A DNA stretch of 32,130 nucleotides from an uncultured Bacilli bacterium (GTDB lineage: Bacteria; Bacillota_I; Bacilli_A; RF39; UBA660), in NCBI GenBank assembly GCA_947598485.1, contig CANQFJ010000018.1:1-32130 (forward strand), written 5' to 3'. The notes beneath the pieces are model-generated. The model saw nothing but the letters and a program-made list of their open reading frames with translations, ran no database searches and was not told the origin of the DNA. Position numbers and translations under genes: made by a program. Below are positions 22,312 through 28,429 of this stretch, piece by piece (within the stretch, counting starts at the first letter, position 1; each line of letters starts with the position of its first letter).

Positions 22312-24387
22312 TTGAGTGAACTAGAAAATGAAAAAGCTATAATTAATGAATCTCCTGATTTTGAGACTCAAAGAGAAATAATAAATGAAGAAAAAGTTGC
22401 TCAAAAAAAGTTGAGAAAATTTTATATACATATAGGCTGTGTATTTTTTTTGATATTTATAATTATAATTACAGCTTATGTAACGGTTGATTTATATCGA
22501 GAATATAATTTCTTTAGTAATGATGTTTGTCTAAATGTTAATATTAATACTGATGGTGATGATTTTAAAAATATTAATGTTGCGGAAACTAAAGCCTGTG
22601 CTCCCGATTACAATATTGATTATTTTAATAATCGAAAAGCAACCTTTAATATTGACCTATTTGGTGATAAATCATATATTTTCAATCCTGTAGCTCAAAA
22701 TGATGAAAATGGTTATTGTAAATTAAATTGTGATTCTAATGGTGATAATTGGCCAGACTATAATATTGATTTAAATGGGGATAAAATTGCAGATATTAAT
22801 ATTGTTAAAGACTATGTTAATAGTAACAGATGTGATTTAAATTGTGATTTAAATCATGATACAATACCTGATACTAATATTGATACAAATAATGATGGTA
22901 TACCTGATATAAATATAACGGATTCCCTTAACAATAATAAACCGCGTTATAATGTTGATTACAAAGGTAATCGCAAACCTGAGTTTAATATTCAAAATCC
23001 TGATGGATCAATATTTAACCCCGTTAAAGAAGTTACTCCAGGCGTTTATTGTGATTTAAATTGTGATATAGATGGTGATGGTTGGCCTGATTATAATATA
23101 AAATTATCTGATAGAGAAACTCTTTTAAATCAGTTATATCAAACAGGAAATTCTTCTGTAGATTATAATAGTAGTAAAACAGCAGATTGGAAATGTTTTA
23201 TTTCAAGTATTTTGCCTAGTTGCGATACGAATAAGAAGACCGCGGACAATGAATACCTTAATATTGATGTTAATGGTGATGGTATACCTGATGTCAATCT
23301 ATCTAGTGATAATGGAAATAATATAACTAATAAGGTAAATACTAAAGCAACTTATAATGGTAATTCCATTATTTTAAATGAAGATTATGATAATAATGGG
23401 TTCCCCGATTTTAATATTGATATAAATGGGGATGGTATTCCCGATTTAAATATCACACAGCCGGGTACGCATACTTGTAATAAAAATTGTGATACTAATT
23501 ATGATGGCATCGCGGATTATTTGATTGATTATGATGGTAAACAAAATAATGTTATAGGAGTTAATAACTCAAATTTAGATATTGATTTTGATGGTATATG
23601 TGATGTCAATTGTGATACAAATTATGATTTATATCCAGATTTAAACATTGATATTGATGGAGATAATATTCCCGACATTAATATTGATACGAATAATGAT
23701 GGCCTAGCTGATTTCAATATCGATACTGATGGTAATCATATAGCTGATAGCAATCTTTCTGCAAGACTTGATGGAACGTGTAATTTCAACTGCACTGATA
23801 GACCTGAAACTATAATCGATTACTCTGAAAGCTGCACTACAAACTGTGATACTGATAAAGATGGTTGGCCAGATACTAATGTTGATTTGGATTATGATGG
23901 TATATGCGACATAAACTGTGATAATAAGACAAATAATATTGATAATAATCATGATTATTTTATAGATGATAATGATAAAACGAAAGATTTAGTTATTGAT
24001 CAAAATAATCGCGGTACATTTTATGTCTTAAATCCGATTGATATAACTGCTAATGATATTGAGCCTGGGTGGAAAGACACTTACGTTTTAAAAGTTACTA
24101 ATAATGCCGAATATGCTATGGCATATACTATTGACTGGCAAGATGTCATTAATGAATTTACAGAAGAAAATAATTTAAATTATGAAATAGTAAAAAATGG
24201 GGGACTTTTTTTAGGAGAAATGAGGACTCCGTACCAAAATATAGTAATAAAAGATGAAATATATATAAGACCTAAATCTACAGTTAAATATATTTTAAAA
24301 ATTGAATGGCGTGAAACTGGTGAAAATCAAAATATTGACAGTGGCAAAAGATTTTATGGAAAGCTAATTATAACACCAAAAAACTAA
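22312..24387 (+). CDS. membrane-anchored Asp/Asn-rich (TSP3-like) repeat protein with TasA-like C-terminal domain
   Basis: This 691-residue protein starts at TTG behind GAGGAG. It has a charged cytoplasmic segment (1-37), one membrane helix (about 38-60, ending ITAYVTVD), and an extracellular region (70-560) of imperfect repeats of the type D-x-N/D-x-D-G-x-P-D-x-N-I. Examples are DVNGDGIPDVN at 319-329 and DIDGDNIPDIN at 447-457. Such Asp/Asn loops bind calcium in thrombospondin type 3 repeats. Eight CxxxC pairs sit at repeat borders (136/140, 174/178, 247/251, 389/393, 430/434, 490/494, 508/512, 532/536). The C-terminal 120 residues (IEPGWKDTYVLKVTNNAEYAMAYTIDW) look like the TasA/camelysin sandwich. 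A SipW-type peptidase follows 19 bases downstream. Function is unknown; a calcium-stiffened surface stalk or fibre is inferred. Confidence 0.85.
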   Translation: MSELENEKAIINESPDFETQREIINEEKVAQKKLRKFYIHIGCVFFLIFIIIITAYVTVDLYREYNFFSNDVCLNVNINTDGDDFKNINVAETKACAPDYNIDYFNNRKATFNIDLFGDKSYIFNPVAQNDENGYCKLNCDSNGDNWPDYNIDLNGDKIADINIVKDYVNSNRCDLNCDLNHDTIPDTNIDTNNDGIPDINITDSLNNNKPRYNVDYKGNRKPEFNIQNPDGSIFNPVKEVTPGVYCDLNCDIDGDGWPDYNIKLSDRETLLNQLYQTGNSSVDYNSSKTADWKCFISSILPSCDTNKKTADNEYLNIDVNGDGIPDVNLSSDNGNNITNKVNTKATYNGNSIILNEDYDNNGFPDFNIDINGDGIPDLNITQPGTHTCNKNCDTNYDGIADYLIDYDGKQNNVIGVNNSNLDIDFDGICDVNCDTNYDLYPDLNIDIDGDNIPDINIDTNNDGLADFNIDTDGNHIADSNLSARLDGTCNFNCTDRPETIIDYSESCTTNCDTDKDGWPDTNVDLDYDGICDINCDNKTNNIDNNHDYFIDDNDKTKDLVIDQNNRGTFYVLNPIDITANDIEPGWKDTYVLKVTNNAEYAMAYTIDWQDVINEFTEENNLNYEIVKNGGLFLGEMRTPYQNIVIKDEIYIRPKSTVKYILKIEWRETGENQNIDSGKRFYGKLIITPKN
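22729..23955 (+). repeat. coding tandem repeats (Ca-binding type, degenerate)
   Basis: The DNA encodes many near-repeats of GAT-x-AAT-GGT-GAT-GG-ATA-CCT-GAT-x-AAT-AT type units of about 12-13 codons. Some occur in runs (about 23566-23745) and some are separated by unrelated spacers. Recurrent blocks include TGTGATTTAAATTGTGAT, found at about 22831 and 23050. The pattern suggests growth by internal duplication with later drift. Confidence 0.75.
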
Positions 24388-24406
24388 ATAGAAAGGATAA
24401 AAAGGG

Positions 24407-25087
24407 ATGAAAACAAAATATAATCGTAAATATATTTTTAAATATCTATCCACGATATGTTCATGGACCCTTTTTATATATTTAGTCCTTATCGCGGCAT
24501 TTTTACTGTTTTATTTTATTAATATTAAAATAATAAATCGAGATAAAGTAAGTCAACCATTATCAATTTACACAATTATAAGTGGTTCAATGATTCCGAC
24601 TATAGATATTTATGATGTTGTAATTAATATTAAGGTCGATAATCCCAAAGATATTAAAGAAGGCGATATAATTACCTTTATATCACAAAGTTCTATCTCT
24701 AAAAATTTGACAGTTACTCATAGAGTAAAAGATATTCAAGTCGTAAATGGAGAATATCAATATACAACCAAGGGAGATAATAATCCAATTCAAGATTCTG
24801 CTCCCGCTACATATGACAATGTAATTGGTAAAGCTGTTCTTAGAATTCCTCAATTAGGAAGGGTACAAGCCTTTATTGCTAGTAGATTTGGCTGGCTGGT
24901 TATAGTAATATTACCAGCAGTATACATTATTTTTAAAGATGTAGTTAAACTAATTAGAATAAGTAAACTTCAAAATGTTTCTAAGAAAGAAAAAGAAAAG
25001 ATTATAGACAATGATAAAAAAGATTATGACGATGATGAAAATGATGATATAATAGACGATGATGAAAGGGACGATGAAGATGACTGA
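24407..25087 (+). CDS. sipW: SipW-type signal peptidase I (Ser-His dyad)
   Basis: The 226-residue protein has a membrane helix (about 16-38), the catalytic serine motif ISGSMIPTI (Ser61), and TVTHRV with His105 in place of the usual bacterial Lys. A Gly-Asp motif TKGDNN (122-127) and a second membrane helix (about 162-177) follow. The Ser-His pair marks the archaeal/ER-like SipW branch, which in B. subtilis matures TasA and TapA. The last 26 residues (201-226) are almost entirely Asp/Glu/Asn and cytosolic, an unusual tail. A GAAAGG-type site precedes the ATG. Its likely substrate is the repeat protein just upstream. The end overlaps the DUF1292-type gene by 8 bp. Confidence 0.92.
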   Translation: MKTKYNRKYIFKYLSTICSWTLFIYLVLIAAFLLFYFINIKIINRDKVSQPLSIYTIISGSMIPTIDIYDVVINIKVDNPKDIKEGDIITFISQSSISKNLTVTHRVKDIQVVNGEYQYTTKGDNNPIQDSAPATYDNVIGKAVLRIPQLGRVQAFIASRFGWLVIVILPAVYIIFKDVVKLIRISKLQNVSKKEKEKIIDNDKKDYDDDENDDIIDDDERDDEDD

Positions 25088-25334
25088 AGGCGATTTAATA
25101 ATTCTTGATAATGAGGAAAGATATTCCTTACTAAAAAAGATATCTCTTAATGGAGATACCTATTTTATGGCCGCTTTTGTAAAAGATGATGATTTAGTAG
25201 ATAAAGAAAGAATAGTTTATTTTAGAGTAGAACAAGATGAAGATGAACAATATGTCGATCTAATAACAAGTGAAAAGGTTATAACTGAACTTACTAAAAA
25301 ATTAGCCGATGATGTAACGAAGGGTGCTAAATAG
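25080..25334 (+). CDS. DUF1292-type small acidic protein
   Basis: The 84-residue protein MTEGDLIILDNEERYSLLKKISLNGDTYFMAAFVKDDD..VYFRV-like..VDLITSEKVITELTKKLAD matches the DUF1292 pattern (short beta-rich acidic proteins of unknown function, often beside yrrK/yqgF in Bacillota). Here it is coupled to sipW instead: ATG 25080 lies 9 bases after GAAAGGG and overlaps the sipW end. Earlier in-frame ATGs (25059, 25062, 25074) are badly placed relative to the site. It overlaps the convergent symporter gene by 8 bp, inside a terminator. Confidence 0.75.
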   Translation: MTEGDLIILDNEERYSLLKKISLNGDTYFMAAFVKDDDLVDKERIVYFRVEQDEDEQYVDLITSEKVITELTKKLADDVTKGAK

Positions 25335-25344
25335 CATCTTTTTT
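25323..25344 (+). terminator. terminator of the repeat protein-SipW operon
   Basis: GGTGCT (25323-25328) pairs with AGCATC (25333-25338), one G-T wobble, AAAT loop, followed by six T (25339-25344). The DUF1292 stop codon is in the loop/3' arm. Confidence 0.8.
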
Positions 25345-26514
25345 AGTGAATTTATCTATCCATATAGAGGCAGCAGTATCACCTAGAGAGTTAAGCATGG
25401 TTGCAGGAGCATCCGTTATTGTCGCAATAATAGTTAGAATAGGAAGCGCTGATATTGGAAAGCCTAGTAGAGTTAATATTAACATTTCTGAGATAGTGCC
25501 TCCGCCTACAGGAACTGCTGTTATAAGAAGACTGGCAATTATGGCTACTATACATACTTTGAAAATGCTGATAGGACTAGCAAATAAATAAACAAGAAAC
25601 ATGATTTTAAATACACTATCAATTACTGAACCATCCTTATGAAAACTTGTTCCTAAAGATAAAGTTGTATTACAAACGTCTTCATTCACACCCATATTTT
25701 TTATAGCCTTAACATTAACGGGCAAAGTCGCAGCCGAGGAGCACGTTCCTAATGAACATAAAATAACAGGTAAACTTTCTTTCCAAAATGTTTTAACACT
25801 TTTACCACATAAAAGGGCTATTAAGGAGTAAACTACGAAAGCAAAAACAATTGATATTAATGTGTAATATATAAATACTTTTATGTAGCTCGTGGCTATA
25901 CTTGCTCCAAAAGATCCAACCATGGCAGCAAAATAGGCACATATTCCGACAGGAGCATAATACATGATTATTCTAATAATATTCATAATTATACTATTAG
26001 CAGTTTCAAAAACTTTTAAAATATTACTTTTATTTGGAAGACCATTTATGGCAATACCGGTTATAATACTAATGGTAATTAAAGCTATAATATTATTTTT
26101 AGATAATAAGTCAGGAAAATCGGAAACACTGAACATTGAAACAAACTTTTCTAAATAGTTCATACTTTCACTAGTTATGCCATTATCCATTGAACTTAAT
26201 GCTGAAGACGAAACAAAGTTATAAGCATATGTTGCAATAACTCCTACGGCGACAGATACAATCGTCATTAAAAGGAAAACTATAAATATTTTACTAATTA
26301 ATTTAAAAGCTTTTTTAGGCCTTATTTTAGCAATAGCAAGCGTTATAGTTACAAATATAAGTGGTACTATTATTACAGATAATAAATTAATAAACAAATC
26401 TCCTAAAGGAGCTAGATAAGATGCTTTATCTTTAAATATAAGACCTATGATAACACCAATTACCATACTTAAAATAAGCGATATAGTTTGTCCCCATCTT
26501 TTTAAAAATCTCAT
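25327..26514 (-). CDS. amino-acid:cation symporter, DAACS family
   Basis: This 395-residue multi-pass protein carries the family hairpin and binding motifs: LCSLGTCSSAATLPVN (HP1), TSFHKDGSVID (the NMDGT-like unwound helix), AVPVGGGTISEM (HP2), and TDAPATMLNSLGDTAAS (TM8). Compared with GltPh, Asp394, Thr398, Asn401 and Asp405 equivalents are kept but Arg397, which holds the acidic side chain of aspartate or glutamate, is Ala. A neutral amino acid such as serine, threonine or cystine-like ligand is more likely than glutamate. ATG 26514 follows AGGTGAT; the upstream GTG lies inside that site. It overlaps the DUF1292 gene tail to tail. Confidence 0.9.
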   Translation of the reverse strand: MRFLKRWGQTISLILSMVIGVIIGLIFKDKASYLAPLGDLFINLLSVIIVPLIFVTITLAIAKIRPKKAFKLISKIFIVFLLMTIVSVAVGVIATYAYNFVSSSALSSMDNGITSESMNYLEKFVSMFSVSDFPDLLSKNNIIALITISIITGIAINGLPNKSNILKVFETANSIIMNIIRIIMYYAPVGICAYFAAMVGSFGASIATSYIKVFIYYTLISIVFAFVVYSLIALLCGKSVKTFWKESLPVILCSLGTCSSAATLPVNVKAIKNMGVNEDVCNTTLSLGTSFHKDGSVIDSVFKIMFLVYLFASPISIFKVCIVAIIASLLITAVPVGGGTISEMLILTLLGFPISALPILTIIATITDAPATMLNSLGDTAASIWIDKFTKKDAI

Positions 26515-26592
26515 TATAATCACCTATATTATATATATTCAAAGCATTAGGATATTTACCCAAATTTTGTTTTAAATAAGCAAATTAATAAA

Positions 26593-26622
26593 TTGACTAG
26601 GAATATTAAATGTGTTAATATT
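26593..26622 (+). promoter_or_regulatory. rubrerythrin promoter with inverted repeat over the -10
   Basis: TTGACT (26593-26598) and TAATAT (26616-26621) are 17 bp apart. A perfect inverted repeat AATATTAA-N5-TTAATATT (26602-26609, 26615-26622) covers the spacer and -10, a good place for a repressor operator. The repeat is AT-only, so chance is possible. It does not match the PerR or Rex consensus well. Confidence 0.55.
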
Positions 26623-26646
26623 AAAATGAAATTTAAGGAGGAAGTA

Positions 26647-27186
26647 ATGGAATTAAAAGGTAGTAAAACAGAAGCTAATTTAATGGCAGCTTTCGCAGGA
26701 GAAAGTCAAGCAAGAAATAAATATACATATTATGCATCAAAAGCTAGAAAAGATGGCTATGAACAAATAGCAGCTATCTTCGAAGAAACTGCTAATAATG
26801 AAAAAGAACATGCAAAATTATGGTTTAAAGAATTAAATGGAGGAGAAATTCCTTCAACAGAAGAAAATCTAAAAGATGCAGCTCATGGTGAAAACTATGA
26901 ATGGACAGAAATGTACAAAGAGTTTGCCGAAACTGCTAGAGAAGAAGGTTTTGATCAAATAGCTTTCTTATTTGAAAAAGTTGGTGAAATTGAAAAACAT
27001 CATGAAGAAAGATATTTAAAATTATTAGACAATGTTGAAAAAGATCAAGTATTCCATAAGGATGAAGAAGTAATTTGGATTTGCCGTAACTGTGGCCATG
27101 TTTACTATGGTAAGGACGCTTTAAAGGTTTGTCCTGTTTGTAAACATGCTGAAAGCTTTATGGAACTTAAAGCTGTTAACTATTAA
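26647..27186 (+). CDS. rbr: rubrerythrin
   Basis: This 179-residue protein has a diiron four-helix domain (1-140) with repeated ExxH-type ligands: [49 protein letters not shown]-terminal rubredoxin knuckle pair follows: WICRNCGH and [13 protein letters not shown]. Rubrerythrin reduces hydrogen peroxide in anaerobes and microaerophiles, so the host is probably an anaerobe. ATG 26647 sits behind AAGGAGG; upstream in-frame codons lie in the promoter. Confidence 0.97.
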   Translation: MELKGSKTEANLMAAFAGESQARNKYTYYASKARKDGYEQIAAIFEETANNEKEHAKLWFKELNGGEIPSTEENLKDAAHGENYEWTEMYKEFAETAREEGFDQIAFLFEKVGEIEKHHEERYLKLLDNVEKDQVFHKDEEVIWICRNCGHVYYGKDALKVCPVCKHAESFMELKAVNY

Positions 27187-27204
27187 TATACGATGATTTA
27201 TTAA

Positions 27205-27385
27205 AGTAGTTTTAGAAGACTAATAGAGAGTAATAAAGATGGTGAAATTATTACACAAAACTAAAATGAAGTTCAAATAATGAGTATAAACGAATAAGTC
27301 GCGTTAAGACAAAAGAGTGTATGAAGCTTCATAAATTAAGGTGGTACCGCGGGCATTGCTCGTCCTTAAGTTATGGAGTTTTTTT
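27205..27385 (+). promoter_or_regulatory. T-box riboswitch (tRNA-Phe) of pheST
   Basis: The T-box core AAGGTGGTACCGCG is exact at 27338-27351, with CGTCCTT (27361-27367) completing the antiterminator. The competing terminator pairs 27327-27341 with 27364-27378 (one mismatch, one wobble) and runs into seven T (27379-27385). Upstream, GTAATAA (27230-27236) with TTATTAC (27248-27254) forms a distal stem-I hairpin, and TTC at 27272-27274 is the candidate Phe specifier. Uncharged tRNA-Phe would favour read-through into pheS. The 5' boundary is approximate. Confidence 0.9.
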
Positions 27386-27404
27386 GTTAGAGAAAGGATA
27401 TATA

Positions 27405-28412
27405 ATGGAAAATAAAATAGAAACTATATTAAAAGCCGCTAAAGAAGAAATAGAGAAAACAACTAAAGAAGCCGATTTAATGAATGTTAAATCAAAATTA
27501 TTGGGTAAATCAAGTGAGATGTCAGCTTTACTATCTTCGCTAAAAGATATGCCTATCGAAGATAAAAAGAAATATGGAAGCTTAATAAATAATGCTAAAA
27601 AAGAAATAGAAGAGTATGTTACTAATCATTTAGCAAGTTTGGAAAGCAAGAGCAATATTACATTTGATGACACTATTGACTATGATGTTAAAAAGGGATC
27701 ACTTCATCCTGTGACAATCGTAGGAAAAGAAGTAACAGATTTGCTTCGTAAAATGGGATTTACTATTGTAAGTGGTCCAGAAATGGAAACGGAATACTAT
27801 AATTTTGAAGCTTTAAATGTTCCTAAAAATCACCCTGCAAGAGATATGCAAGATACATATTATCTTGACAATGGAATGCTTTTAAGAACGCAAACAAGTG
27901 ATAACCAAATTCATGCTATGGAAAAATATGGAGCTCCTTTAAGAATTTGTGCACCAGGAAGGACTTTTAGAAACGAAGATATGGATGCCGGACATGAAAC
28001 CACATTCTTTCAACTTGAAGGCATGGTTATCGATAAGAATATATCCATTGAAAACTTACTTTATACAGTAAGAAGTTTAGTAAGAGAAATATTAAAACAA
28101 GATGTTGAGGTAAGACTTAGACCAGGATTTTTCCCATTTACGGAGCCCTCATTTGAAATGGATGTAAGTTGTACTATCTGTGGTGGTAAAGGGTGTCCTA
28201 CTTGTAAAAATAGTGGTTGGGTAGAGCTTGTTCCTGGGGGAATGGTTCATCCTAATGTCTTAAGAGCAGGAGGTATAGATCCTAATGAATACACTGGCTT
28301 TGCTTTTGGTTTTGGCTTAACAAGACTTGCGATGATGAAATATAAAATAAGTGATATAAGACTTTTAAATAGTGGAGATGTTCGTTTCTTAGAACAATTC
28401 AATATTAAATAG
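27405..28412 (+). CDS. pheS: phenylalanyl-tRNA synthetase alpha subunit
   Basis: The 335-residue class II synthetase catalytic subunit has an N-terminal coiled coil (1-85) and motif 2-type RTFRNEDMDAGHETTFFQLEG. The Phe-binding region GPEMETEYYNFEALNVPKNHPARDMQDTYYL is present, as is the C-terminal motif 3 FAFGFGLTRLAMMKYKISDIR. A Cys cluster CTICGGKGCPTCKNSGW is present, as in many bacterial PheS. ATG 27405 follows AGAAAGGA after the T-box terminator; the reading frame extends upstream into the riboswitch but is not coding there. Confidence 0.97.
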   Translation: MENKIETILKAAKEEIEKTTKEADLMNVKSKLLGKSSEMSALLSSLKDMPIEDKKKYGSLINNAKKEIEEYVTNHLASLESKSNITFDDTIDYDVKKGSLHPVTIVGKEVTDLLRKMGFTIVSGPEMETEYYNFEALNVPKNHPARDMQDTYYLDNGMLLRTQTSDNQIHAMEKYGAPLRICAPGRTFRNEDMDAGHETTFFQLEGMVIDKNISIENLLYTVRSLVREILKQDVEVRLRPGFFPFTEPSFEMDVSCTICGGKGCPTCKNSGWVELVPGGMVHPNVLRAGGIDPNEYTGFAFGFGLTRLAMMKYKISDIRLLNSGDVRFLEQFNIK

Positions 28413-28429
28413 GAAAGGAGTTATTATTA

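Noticed and set aside
23704-23952. Minus-strand open frame inside the repeat protein
   Set aside because: It is a mirror of the repetitive Asp/Asn codons and has no ribosome site.
22729-23955. CRISPR-like or non-coding repeats
   Set aside because: The repeats are in frame, degenerate at codon level and explained by protein repeats; no uniform spacers are present.
27321-27404. Upstream extension of pheS
   Set aside because: This segment is the T-box core and terminator; the codons there are not protein-like for PheS.
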